Below, in pieces: positions 48,954 to 57,597 of a stretch of DNA of 64,000 nt (the first letter of the stretch is position 1; each line of letters opens with the position of its first letter). The notes under the pieces are model-generated. The model ran no database searches. It worked only from the letters and a program-made list of their open reading frames with translations, and had not been told where the DNA came from. This stretch comes from Demequina capsici. Its GTDB lineage: Bacteria; Actinomycetota; Actinomycetes; Actinomycetales; Demequinaceae. The stretch covers positions 2,294,001-2,358,000 of the forward strand of contig NZ_CP134880.1 of the NCBI RefSeq assembly GCF_032102965.1. The letters run 5' to 3'. A program made the position numbers and the translations under genes.

Positions 48954-48971
48954 TGTCAGCCGACGCTGACA
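48954..48971 (-). promoter_or_regulatory. palindrome at the uvrD2 start, possible operator
   Basis: TGTCAGC-CGAC-GCTGACA, a perfect 7-bp inverted repeat with a 4-bp centre, ends 3 bp before ATG 48951. It contains TCGGCT six nt before that ATG, a possible -10. It does not match the actinobacterial LexA box. Confidence 0.4.
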
Positions 48972-49105
48972 GTCCACGCATGTGCCGGATCGCGACGGGA
49001 GCCACGAGCCTTGTGCGAGCCTGGGGACGCCGGTCGCGACGCGCACGCGAGAGCATCCGGCACGCCGTCGCACGGCAACCATGCCGACGACGTTGCGACC
49101 GCGGG

Positions 49106-50029
49106 TCAGACGTCGATGCGCTCGTCAGGCGCCGGGTCGGTGATCGGGCCGCCGAACCAGGACTCGATGAGTCGACGCGCGATAGATCCGTGCGGTGCGA
49201 GCACCACCTCGCCATCCGCCACGAGCGCGACGATCTCCTCTCGGGACACGAACCGCGCCTCGGTGATCTCCTCGCCGTCGACGCTCGGCTCCGTCGCGTC
49301 CGTCCTGGCCGTGAACCCGACCATCACGGACGCGGGGAACGGCCACGGCTGCGAACCGGCATACGCGACGTGGGTCAGCTCGATCCCTGACTCCTCCCAC
49401 ACCTCGCGGTGCACCGCCTGCTCGAACGTCTCACCGGGCTCGACGTAGCCCGCGAGGATCGAGAACCGCTTGGGCGACCAGTGCGCCGCATGCGCGAGCA
49501 GCAGCCGATCGGCCTCGTCCACGATCGCCACGATGACGGCCGGGTCGACGCGCGGGTAGTGCTCACGCCCGTCGGCCGGGCAGCGCCTCACCCATCCTGC
49601 CTTCACCGGCTCCGTGGCGGCGCCGCAGCGTGCGCAGTGGCCGTGCGACGCGTGCCATGCCTCGAGCGCCACCGCGGTGGACCCCAGCTCTCGATCCCTC
49701 AGGCCCTCGGCGCCATGCGCCGCGAACGGCTGGAGGAGGTCGCGCAGGCCGACGAGCCGCTCTCCTCCGATGCCGTCGTATCCGTCCGCGAACGACGGGT
49801 CGGCGGGGACGATCGCGATCAGGTCCCTGCCGTTCTCGCGGCCCAGGTAGACGCGCAGTCTCGCCTCAGGATGCTCCGCCGGCGGCAGCTCCACGAGCCG
49901 TCCCGCGGACGCGAGCAGTCTTCCCTCGGTGACGACGATGGCGGTGGCCGCGTCCAGATCTGCGGAGTCCCGCAGCTCGGTCGCACGGTCGACGATCAGC
50001 GGGTCCGGCCTGCTCCAAGGGTCGCTCAC
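49106..50029 (-). CDS. nudC: NAD(+) diphosphatase (NudC)
   Basis: A 307-residue Nudix hydrolase. A zinc ribbon (HCARCG and RRCPADG) precedes the Nudix box GYVEPGETFEQAVHREVWEESGI, which has all catalytic Glu residues. It is followed by SQPWPFPAS, the motif that marks NADH/NAD-specific members. It splits NAD(H) or NAD-capped RNA to nicotinamide mononucleotide and AMP. GTG 50029 is chosen since TACCGT lies 6 nt upstream; ATG 50050 would precede the transcript start. Homologue of Rv3199c, next to uvrD2 as here. Confidence 0.94.
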   Translation of the reverse strand: MSDPWSRPDPLIVDRATELRDSADLDAATAIVVTEGRLLASAGRLVELPPAEHPEARLRVYLGRENGRDLIAIVPADPSFADGYDGIGGERLVGLRDLLQPFAAHGAEGLRDRELGSTAVALEAWHASHGHCARCGAATEPVKAGWVRRCPADGREHYPRVDPAVIVAIVDEADRLLLAHAAHWSPKRFSILAGYVEPGETFEQAVHREVWEESGIELTHVAYAGSQPWPFPASVMVGFTARTDATEPSVDGEEITEARFVSREEIVALVADGEVVLAPHGSIARRLIESWFGGPITDPAPDERIDV

Positions 50030-50035
50030 GGCTCC

Positions 50036-50041
50036 ACGGTA
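50036..50041 (-). promoter_or_regulatory. -10 element for nudC
   Basis: TACCGT on the minus strand, 6 nt before GTG 50029. Confidence 0.52.
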
Positions 50042-50177
50042 CCCCCGCATCCAGGCCGCTCCGCCGAGGCCGACACGGCATACGGCGGTGCGCGGACCGG
50101 ACCGGCACCTCCACGGATCGGCCCTGGACGCCCACCTCTGCGCGGCGTGGAGCGTGGTGACGAGGCCGCCTTCGCTC

Positions 50178-50183
50178 TATGGT
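50178..50183 (+). promoter_or_regulatory. -10 element for the APH-fold gene
   Basis: TATGGT ends 6 nt before GTG 50190; a weak TGGTGA -35 lies 17 bp upstream (50155-50160). Leaderless start likely. Confidence 0.5.
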
Positions 50184-50189
50184 GAGCAC

Positions 50190-51131
50190 GTGCCTCGTTC
50201 ACCGCTCGCCCTCGCGGCGCTGGCGTCGGTCGCGGTGCCGGGACTGGACGTGTACGACGTCCTGCGCTCCCCGCACTCGGATTCCGACTTCGACGTGGTC
50301 GTCGTCAAGGACGCCACGGGCCGGCGTTGGCTTGTGCGCGCCCCCAGGCGGCCCGCCGCCGGCGCGGCGTTGGAGGCGGAGCGCGGACTGCTTCAGGCGC
50401 TCACCCGCGCCAAGGAAGCCGAGCTGGTCGACTTCGCGGTGCCGTCTCCAGCCGGCGCGGCCACACTGGCCGATGGCGAGGGTCGCGCGCTCGTGTACAA
50501 GGAGGCGCCCGGCGCCCCGCTCGTGCTCGCGGAGGTGGTCGGGGGGCCTGGGCTCGCCGCGTCGATCGGACGCGCGCTCGCCTCCGTGCATGAGCTGCCG
50601 GTGCAGCTCGTCGAGGATCTGGGCCTGCCGTCGTACTCCGCAGAGGAGCACCGCGAGCGTCGCCTGGCCGAGCTCGACGCCGGGGTGCAGACGGGCCTCA
50701 TCCCGCCTCGCCTCGCGGATCGGTGGGAGCAGCAGCTGGAGAACGTGTCGTGGTGGCGGTTCGAGCCGACGGTGGTCCACGGCGACATGGGCGAGCATCA
50801 GCTGCTGGTGCGCGAGGGCCGCATCTCGGGGATCGTCGACTGGATGGACGCCCGCGTGGCGGACCCGGCGGACGATCTGGCCTGGTTGGTGGCGGCGGCC
50901 CCCGAGGACGTGCTCGACTCCGTGGTCGAGGCCTACGGCATGGCGAGGCGTGAGACGCGCGACCCGCATCTGTTGGACCGCGCACGGCTCGCCTCGGAGA
51001 TGGCGCTGCTGCGGTGGCTCATGTACGGCGTGCGCACCGAGGATCAGGCGATCATCGAGGACGGCCAGGGCATGCTCATGGACCTTGAGGCGCTGCTCTT
51101 CGACGACGTGGACGACGACGCAGACCTCTGA
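50190..51131 (+). CDS. APH-fold phosphotransferase family protein
   Basis: A 313-residue protein with the aminoglycoside/macrolide phosphotransferase kinase fold. An N-lobe with WLVRAPRRPAA (Arg in place of a Lys) precedes the C-lobe catalytic loop VVHGDMGEHQLLV and metal-binding GIVDWMDARVADPADDLAWL. It resembles macrolide 2'-phosphotransferase-like proteins found chromosomally in actinobacteria. Its setting among housekeeping repair genes suggests an intrinsic small-molecule kinase rather than a resistance gene. It ends 8 bp before the convergent adnB stop. Confidence 0.85.
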   Translation: MPRSPLALAALASVAVPGLDVYDVLRSPHSDSDFDVVVVKDATGRRWLVRAPRRPAAGAALEAERGLLQALTRAKEAELVDFAVPSPAGAATLADGEGRALVYKEAPGAPLVLAEVVGGPGLAASIGRALASVHELPVQLVEDLGLPSYSAEEHRERRLAELDAGVQTGLIPPRLADRWEQQLENVSWWRFEPTVVHGDMGEHQLLVREGRISGIVDWMDARVADPADDLAWLVAAAPEDVLDSVVEAYGMARRETRDPHLLDRARLASEMALLRWLMYGVRTEDQAIIEDGQGMLMDLEALLFDDVDDDADL

Positions 51132-51139
51132 GCCGGCGG

Positions 51140-54100
51140 TCACGGCCCGGCGATGAGCGCTTCGATCTCAGCCCTGTCGAGCAGCCGCTCCGGCCGCACC
51201 GTCCGATCGGCTGCCACGTAGTAGAAGGCGGCATCGATCTGGTCCAGGGGCAGCCCCGTGTGCTCCGACCATGCGAGCCGGTACATCGCGAGCTGGACCT
51301 CTCGTGCGGCCCGCTCGTGGTCGTCCTTCGGGGGCCGACCGGACTTCCAGTCGACGACGGTGACACGGTCGAGCCCCCCGCCTGCGGGAAACACGGCGTC
51401 GATGCGCGACCTCACCGAGACCCCTCCGAGGGGCAGCTCGACATCGACCTCGACGTCCGTCGGGACCCGCCGGGCCCACTCCGACGACTCGAAGCTCGCC
51501 TTGAGCGCCTCGAGGTCGACCGATAGGTCCTCATCGGGCCCGAGATCGTCGTCGTCGAACAGCGCGATCTGTCCGTAGCGGGACTCGATCCACGCGTGCA
51601 ACGCCGAGCCTCGTTGGGCGGCGAACGTCGGCTCCTGCGGGACGGGCCGGCGAAGAGTCCGGGCGAACTCGTCACGGCTCCTGCGCATCGAGACGAGCGC
51701 CGAGGTCGACAGGTGCGACGGCATCGCCACCTCCGATGCGCCGCCGTGGCGTGCCTGACCCTCGGCGAGCATCGCGGCGATCTCGTTCGCCAGCGGCAGG
51801 GCGACCCCGTCGGGCACCGTGCCGGGCTCGCGCGCGATGACGCGACGTGCGAGGTCGCGCCTGCGTCGCTGAGGAAGCGTCTCAGGTCGAGGCCAGACGC
51901 CTTCCTGCACCCGGGGCGCAGGCGGCTCCTGGTCGTCCTGCGGCGCCGGCGCCCAACCCTCGTCGGTGACGATCCCGGCGTGACGCAGCTCCTCGATGAA
52001 CTGCGAGGGGCTGCGCGGCTTCTTCCCGTCCGTGTACCAGGACCCTGAGACGAGCACGTGGCTCCGCGCACGGGTGAGCGCCACGTAGAACAGGCGTCGT
52101 TCCTCGTCGACTGCGTGATCTCCGGCAGCTTCACGCAGCTCGTCGATCGAGTCCGCGAGCGCCTTGTGGTCGGTGGCGGCTCGCCAGTTCCACACCGGCA
52201 GCGAGCGCGCATCCATCCTGAGCTCCCACGGCACCTCGGGGTCCCCTGAGAGCCAGGCGCCCTTCGACCGGCTGATCGAGGGGAACGAGTCCTGGACTGC
52301 GCCCGGCACGGCGACGACGTCCCACTCGAGTCCCTTGGCGGCGTGCACCGTGAGGATCTGCACCGCGCCGGGCTCGGGGTCTTTCACCGGCGCATCGAGC
52401 CCCCTTTCCTCGCTCCGCGCTGCCTCGAGCCAGTGCAGGAAGGCGCTGAGCGTCGCGTGCTCCGCACCTTGCGCGAAGCTGCGGGCGGCGTCGAGGAAGG
52501 CGTCGACGTTGCGCCTGATGCGCCCGTCGGGGCTCGCGACGTCCGCTTCGATGTCGAGCCCCCAGACCCGTTCGGTGAACGCGATCAGCTCGGTGAGGGG
52601 CAGGTAGGTGTGCTGCCGGATCTGATCGATCGCCCTCTGCAGGGATCGCAGGCGGGACCGCGCCTCATCGGTGAGGGCTCTGCCTTGCGAGCCGAAGGCG
52701 GCTGGGGGCTCCTGCGCGAGCGCATCCACGATGCTCGCGCCTGACTCGCGCGACGCCCTGGGCCCCGCGAGCTGCTCTGCCCAGTCCTGGAGCGCGATCA
52801 GGTCGCGAGGACCGAGGTTCACACGCTCCGAGGTGAGCAGGCGCATCAGCGAGTCTCCGCGAGACGGGTCGTGCGCCACCTCGAGCAGTGCGACGAGGTC
52901 TGCGACGTCCGGGGTGTCGAGCAGGCCGCCGAGCCCCACCACCTCGAAGTCGATGCCTCGGGCGGCGAGCGCGTCGACGATCATGGGGATGGTCGCACGA
53001 CGGCGGCACAGCACGGCCGCCTCGACGGGCCGGTCGGGCTGATGGCCGAGCTCATGCCTGCGGGCGACGATGAAGTCGACGACGTGCTCGGCCTCATCCT
53101 CGAGCGTCTCTGCCATGTGCGCGGTCACCCCGGCTGCGGCGCGCACCGGCTCCGGGATGCCGAGGTGCTCTCCGCGCGACATGAGCGGCTTGACCTCCAC
53201 CGAGGTCGCCTCGCGCAGGGGGTCGACGCTGGCGTTGGCCGCGTGCAGCACGCTCGCCTCGTTGCGCCACGACACGGACAGCGAGGCGTCGCGCGCGTCG
53301 AGCAGGTGCTTGAAGTCCTCGAGCGCCGCCGCCGAGGCGCCACGGAACCCGTAGATCGCCTGGTTCGGATCGCCGACAGCCATCATCGGGTGCTCGGTGC
53401 CGAACAGCTCGACGAACAGCTGCAGCTGTGCGGGGGAGGTGTCCTGGAACTCGTCGAGCAGCACGGCGCGGTAGCGGGCCCGCTCGGACTCCTTGACGGC
53501 CGGCAGGGCGGCGAGCTCCACGGCGATCGCGACCTGGTCGGAGAAGTCGAGCAGCGCCCCTGCGTGCTTGCGTGCCCGGAAGTCGTCGACCAGGTCGGTC
53601 ATCGACCTCAGGGTCCGCACCGCCTTGATCCTGTCGGCGAGGGTCTTCGTCATCGCGGTGGGGGCCGGATCGCCTTGCTTCTTGGGCAGGGCGTCGAATG
53701 CGGCCGTCATCTGGTCGAGGTAGGAGCGCAACCTGTCCGTCGTGACGCCATGCTCCCGCAGCTGTGCCGAGAGCCGCGGGAGGGCTGAGCGCACGGTGCT
53801 CACCGCGGTGTCGGTGTCGACGTGGGAGGTCCATTCCTCGAGCGTCCTCGCGGCGAGCTGCCACAGTGCCGCGTCGGTGAGGACCGTCGAGTCGGGGTCC
53901 ACTCCCACACGCAGACCCTGCTCGGCGGCGAGCGCCGCGGCGTACGCGTTGTAGGTGGCGACCGTCGGGGCGGGCCGCTCCGGATCCCGGGGCCGCGGTT
54001 CCCCTGTCTCCGGATCCCGGTCGAACACCAGGGAGATCCGCTCATCGGCGCGCGTGGCGATCTCTGCTGCCGCCTTGCGGGTGAACGTGAGGCAGAGGAT

Positions 54101-54352
54101 CTCGTCAGGGCTGATCGGACGTCCGAACAGCTCATCGGCGTGGTCGAGCAGGTAGACGATGCGCATCGACAGCGTCTCTGTCTTCCCCGAGCCGGCTCCG
54201 GCGACGACGAGCGTCGGTTCGGGTCCTGCGCCGATGATCGCAAGCTGCTCGTCGGTGGGCGTCCTGCCAGGGTCGATGAGGTGGGCGAGCTCGCGCGCAC
54301 CGCGATGCTGCGGGGTGACGACCCCGGGGATGCGGGAGGCCTGGTCCGTCAT
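51140..54352 (-). CDS. adnB: AdnB subunit of the AdnAB helicase-nuclease
   Basis: A 1070-residue UvrD-like helicase with C-terminal nuclease. Walker A VAGAGSGKTETLS, Walker B VLLDEFQDTS, GDPNQAIYGFRGAS, TVHAAKGLEWDVVAVPG and YVALTRARSH form a complete motor. The nuclease core near residues 985-1010 reads SRIDAVF then VVDWKSGRP, with the Asp and Lys of PD-(D/E)XK. With AdnA it resects double-strand breaks in place of RecBCD. ATG 54352 overlaps the adnA stop (ATGA). Upstream, in-frame alternatives as far as 54418 fall inside adnA. Confidence 0.95.
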   Translation of the reverse strand: MTDQASRIPGVVTPQHRGARELAHLIDPGRTPTDEQLAIIGAGPEPTLVVAGAGSGKTETLSMRIVYLLDHADELFGRPISPDEILCLTFTRKAAAEIATRADERISLVFDRDPETGEPRPRDPERPAPTVATYNAYAAALAAEQGLRVGVDPDSTVLTDAALWQLAARTLEEWTSHVDTDTAVSTVRSALPRLSAQLREHGVTTDRLRSYLDQMTAAFDALPKKQGDPAPTAMTKTLADRIKAVRTLRSMTDLVDDFRARKHAGALLDFSDQVAIAVELAALPAVKESERARYRAVLLDEFQDTSPAQLQLFVELFGTEHPMMAVGDPNQAIYGFRGASAAALEDFKHLLDARDASLSVSWRNEASVLHAANASVDPLREATSVEVKPLMSRGEHLGIPEPVRAAAGVTAHMAETLEDEAEHVVDFIVARRHELGHQPDRPVEAAVLCRRRATIPMIVDALAARGIDFEVVGLGGLLDTPDVADLVALLEVAHDPSRGDSLMRLLTSERVNLGPRDLIALQDWAEQLAGPRASRESGASIVDALAQEPPAAFGSQGRALTDEARSRLRSLQRAIDQIRQHTYLPLTELIAFTERVWGLDIEADVASPDGRIRRNVDAFLDAARSFAQGAEHATLSAFLHWLEAARSEERGLDAPVKDPEPGAVQILTVHAAKGLEWDVVAVPGAVQDSFPSISRSKGAWLSGDPEVPWELRMDARSLPVWNWRAATDHKALADSIDELREAAGDHAVDEERRLFYVALTRARSHVLVSGSWYTDGKKPRSPSQFIEELRHAGIVTDEGWAPAPQDDQEPPAPRVQEGVWPRPETLPQRRRRDLARRVIAREPGTVPDGVALPLANEIAAMLAEGQARHGGASEVAMPSHLSTSALVSMRRSRDEFARTLRRPVPQEPTFAAQRGSALHAWIESRYGQIALFDDDDLGPDEDLSVDLEALKASFESSEWARRVPTDVEVDVELPLGGVSVRSRIDAVFPAGGGLDRVTVVDWKSGRPPKDDHERAAREVQLAMYRLAWSEHTGLPLDQIDAAFYYVAADRTVRPERLLDRAEIEALIAGP

Positions 54353-57300
54353 GATCCGCTCACCTGCCGTCCTGCGGCGTGCGCGGGGCATGAGCGTCGT
54401 ATGGGGCAGTGGTCGCACAGGGCGTTGGGCCTGGCGGTGAACGTGGCGCCGCTCATCTCGGCGACGGCGCCGTCGAGCACGGCGCGGGCTGCGTCCTGAT
54501 CGATGGGCGGCTGGGTGACGACGCTGCCTTCGCGGGCGGCGCCGGCGCCGACGAAGACGAGCGCGGCGTCCGAGGCACGGTCGACGCCGTCGAAGGCTCC
54601 CGCGCCTGCGACGAGCTGATACATCATCAGCTGGCCGTGGTCGAGGGCCTCGGCTGCGGTCACCTTCCTGCCGGTCTTGAGGTCCACCACGCGCGCCTGG
54701 TCGCCATGGACCTCGACACGGTCCGCGATCCCGGACACGACCGCCCGGCCCAGCTCGACGCGGAAGCCCTGCTCGAGCAGGACCCGGTCGGCTCGCGCGG
54801 CCTTGAGGTAGCCGGCGAGGCGCCGCACCATGTCCTGCGCCCTGCCGTAGGCCTCACGCTCGATCCACGTGTCGCGTCCGCCGATCTCCGACCATCGTTC
54901 GTCGAGCATGGCGAGCATGGCGGGTTCGCCACCGTCGGGGAACGCCTCGGCGATCGCATGGACGAGCAGGCCGACGTGCTGCGCGTCGGTGCTCTCGGCG
55001 GTGCCTCCCGCCGTCTCGAGCGCCCACTTGAGCGGGCATGCGCGCACCGCGTCGAGGCGAGACGGCGACACCCGCACCTGCTCGTCCGGCTCCCAGAACG
55101 GCTCGTCGGTCGACGGCGCGGCGACGCCGTGCCACTGTCCTGGGTCGGCACCCGGGACGCCTCGCGCGGCAAGGTCCGCGAGCTGTGCCGCGGCCCCTTC
55201 GAGGGTCGCGAGCGCGCCGGCGTCGCGGGGCTCGTCCTCGAGGCGCGCGACGGCACGGATGCCTTCCGAGCGCAGCCACCCGACGGCGGCGCGCAGGTCT
55301 GAGACGCCGCGTGCACCCGCGGTGCTGCGGCTCTCCACCCCGGCGGAGTCGCCGATCAGGGTCAGGAATCGAGACCTCTGCGACTCGGTGTCCTCCACCG
55401 CCGTGAGCACCAGCCGGGACCGTGCACGCGAGACGGCGACGAGGAGCGCCCTGGTCTCGTCGTCCAACACCGATCGTCGAGCGGCATGAAGGTCCCGCGG
55501 GCCGCGGGCCAGCACGAGCGCATCGTCGGAGTGGAGGCCGCCCGCATCCAGCACCTCTGCGAGCGTCTGCGCGCCCAGCACGGAGTCCCGGAGGCGCAGA
55601 TTGGGCCACACGCCCTCCTCGAGACCGGCGATCACGACCACGTCCCATTCCCTGCCCGCGGCCGCGGCGGGGGTGCAGAACGCCACCGTGTCAGGGCTGC
55701 GTCCCTGCGCGCCCAGCGAGTCCGCAGCGAAGTCCTGGCTCTCGAGGTACGGCAGGAACAGCGCAGGCGGCACGTGCGGGAGCCGCTCGGTGTAGGTCTG
55801 CGCGGCGCGGAGCAACGCGATGACCGCGTCCAGGTCGGCATCGTCGCGCGCGGATCCTGCCAGGGCTGCGGCCCGCCACGACTCCGCGACGTCGAGCGCG
55901 TCCCACGCCGCCCAGATCACCGTCCCGGGGCTCGCGCCCGGCTGCTGCGCGCGGGAGCGCGCGGCGGCAGCGGCCCGGGACGCCTTCTCGGCCTTGCGCG
56001 CCTCGGGCCCGTCGATCGTGGCCCATCGTGCGGGCTCCCCCATCGCATCGACGAGCAGCTCGACGCTCGCACGCGACCCGCCGCCGGAGCGCTCCTCCCT
56101 CACGAGGGCGCGTCGAAGCCTGCGAAGCGCGACGGGGTCGAGGCCGATCAGCCGCGAGCCGAGCACCTGCAGCGCGGACTCCTCGTCCCAGGGCTCCCCG
56201 AGCGCTACCCGCAGGAGGGTGAGGAGGGGTGCGATCGCGGGCTCGAGGTGCAGCGCGGTCCCCTCGCCGAGCGGTTCGCACGGGATGTCGGCCGCAAGGA
56301 GGTCCGAGCGGATCGACCTGAGGAGCATGCTGGACCGCGCGATCACCGCCATCCGCCCCCACTGGACCTGCGGCGTTCCCAGGCCGTGCCGGGAGCGCCG
56401 CAGCTCAGCAGCGATCGCCCGCGACTGGGCGTAGCGGTGAGGGGTGGTGAGGACGGTGACCGGAGCATCGGCCCAGGCTGCCGAAGCCGCTCGCCGCACG
56501 GACTCCCGCGCTGTCGCGACGCCCTTCACGCCGATCCGTTCGGCCACCTCGGCGCTGACGGCGGCGAGCGCGGGCGGCTGGCGGTGGTCGGTGGCGATCT
56601 CCAGGCGCGTCGCCCCCGGCGCGACCGTCGCGAGCCGGTCAGGGACAGCGCCGCGGTAGCCCTGGACGGACTCGTCAGCGTTCCCGAGCAGGACGAGCCG
56701 TGCGCCGTCCTTCGACAGACGGGTCAGGAGCCCGTAGGTGGCTGCGGTGGCGTCGTGGGCATCGTCCACGACCACCAGGTCCCACGAGGGCCGCGCTGTC
56801 GACTCGCCCAACGTCGTGCTCCACTCGTCCAGCACGAGGGTGGCACGCGCGATCACCGCGGCCGGGTCGAAGCGGTCGCCCTGATCGGAGGTGAGGCGGC
56901 CGAGTGCGAGAACGTCCTCGTACTCGTCGTACAGCGCTGCGGCGGCAGCCCACTCGGGCCTCCCGCAGCGAAGCCCGAGCGCGGCGAGCTGCTCGGGTGC
57001 GATCCCCCGCTCCGCGGCCCTCATGAGGAGGTTGCGCAGCTCTTCACGGAAGCCGGGAAGCAGGGTCGCGTCCGCGGGCACGGCACCACCCCAGTCCAGA
57101 GGAGCGACCCTGCCGTTCGCGTGACCTTCGAGCAGCTCCTTGAGCACCACGTCCTGCTCCGCGCCCGAGACGAGCGACGGCCGGGCGGCGCCGAGCGCCG
57201 CGGCCTCGAGGGCCAGCACGTCGAAGGCCGCCGACGCCGCCGTGCGCACCACGGGACCGCCCAGCGGGCCGGAGATCGCGTGCGCGACCCGGTCGCGCAG

Positions 57301-57549
57301 CACCGCGGCCGCCTGACGAGTGGCGGCGATGACCAGCAGGCGCCGCACGGGGAGGCCTCTCCGCACAGCATCAGCCGCGATCGCCACCGCCAGGGTGGTC
57401 TTGCCTGTGCCGGCGCCGCCTGTCACCACGATGTCGTGCGTCGTCCGCGCGAGAGAGTCGAGCACGGCGGACTGCTCGGGATCGGGCGTGAGCTCCGCAT
57501 GCGGCGGGGCCGCGACGAGCACCGGCGCGTGGCGGGCATCGGCGGTCAT
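54349..57549 (-). CDS. adnA: AdnA subunit of the AdnAB helicase-nuclease
   Basis: A 1066-residue protein. Walker A VTGGAGTGKTTLA is intact; Walker B reads VVVDDAHDA, with Asp-Asp-Ala-His rather than Asp-Glu. The nuclease core near residue 955 has VVDLKTGRK. Four Cys (RACPLKW near 837, and CDHC with SC near the end) match the AddB-type iron-sulfur staple around the nuclease. It partners AdnB in break resection. Gene order adnA-adnB matches Rv3202c-Rv3201c. TGGGAT six nt before the ATG may be its -10. Confidence 0.95.
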   Translation of the reverse strand: MTADARHAPVLVAAPPHAELTPDPEQSAVLDSLARTTHDIVVTGGAGTGKTTLAVAIAADAVRRGLPVRRLLVIAATRQAAAVLRDRVAHAISGPLGGPVVRTAASAAFDVLALEAAALGAARPSLVSGAEQDVVLKELLEGHANGRVAPLDWGGAVPADATLLPGFREELRNLLMRAAERGIAPEQLAALGLRCGRPEWAAAAALYDEYEDVLALGRLTSDQGDRFDPAAVIARATLVLDEWSTTLGESTARPSWDLVVVDDAHDATAATYGLLTRLSKDGARLVLLGNADESVQGYRGAVPDRLATVAPGATRLEIATDHRQPPALAAVSAEVAERIGVKGVATARESVRRAASAAWADAPVTVLTTPHRYAQSRAIAAELRRSRHGLGTPQVQWGRMAVIARSSMLLRSIRSDLLAADIPCEPLGEGTALHLEPAIAPLLTLLRVALGEPWDEESALQVLGSRLIGLDPVALRRLRRALVREERSGGGSRASVELLVDAMGEPARWATIDGPEARKAEKASRAAAAARSRAQQPGASPGTVIWAAWDALDVAESWRAAALAGSARDDADLDAVIALLRAAQTYTERLPHVPPALFLPYLESQDFAADSLGAQGRSPDTVAFCTPAAAAGREWDVVVIAGLEEGVWPNLRLRDSVLGAQTLAEVLDAGGLHSDDALVLARGPRDLHAARRSVLDDETRALLVAVSRARSRLVLTAVEDTESQRSRFLTLIGDSAGVESRSTAGARGVSDLRAAVGWLRSEGIRAVARLEDEPRDAGALATLEGAAAQLADLAARGVPGADPGQWHGVAAPSTDEPFWEPDEQVRVSPSRLDAVRACPLKWALETAGGTAESTDAQHVGLLVHAIAEAFPDGGEPAMLAMLDERWSEIGGRDTWIEREAYGRAQDMVRRLAGYLKAARADRVLLEQGFRVELGRAVVSGIADRVEVHGDQARVVDLKTGRKVTAAEALDHGQLMMYQLVAGAGAFDGVDRASDAALVFVGAGAAREGSVVTQPPIDQDAARAVLDGAVAEMSGATFTARPNALCDHCPIRRSCPAHAAGRQVSGS

Positions 57550-57555
57550 GGGGAC

Positions 57556-57561
57556 ATCCCA
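57556..57561 (-). promoter_or_regulatory. possible -10 element for adnA
   Basis: TGGGAT on the minus strand, 6 nt before ATG 57549; one base from TAGGAT. Confidence 0.32.
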
Positions 57562-57568
57562 CCATGAG

Positions 57569-57589
57569 CCCCCGACACGACGTCGGGGG
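57569..57589 (-). terminator. hairpin between the DUF3152 gene and adnA
   Basis: CCCCCGAC and GTCGGGGG form a perfect 8-bp stem with a 5-nt loop, 9 nt after the DUF3152 stop. It would separate that gene from adnAB. Confidence 0.6.
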
Positions 57590-57597
57590 ACGCGCTG

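Noticed and set aside
48954-48971. LexA (SOS) box before uvrD2
   Set aside because: The palindrome TGTCAGC/GCTGACA does not contain the GAAC-GTTC core of the actinobacterial LexA site.
50190-51131. Macrolide or aminoglycoside resistance gene
   Set aside because: Only the general APH kinase fold is visible; the setting is conserved housekeeping, with no mobile element or resistance neighbours.
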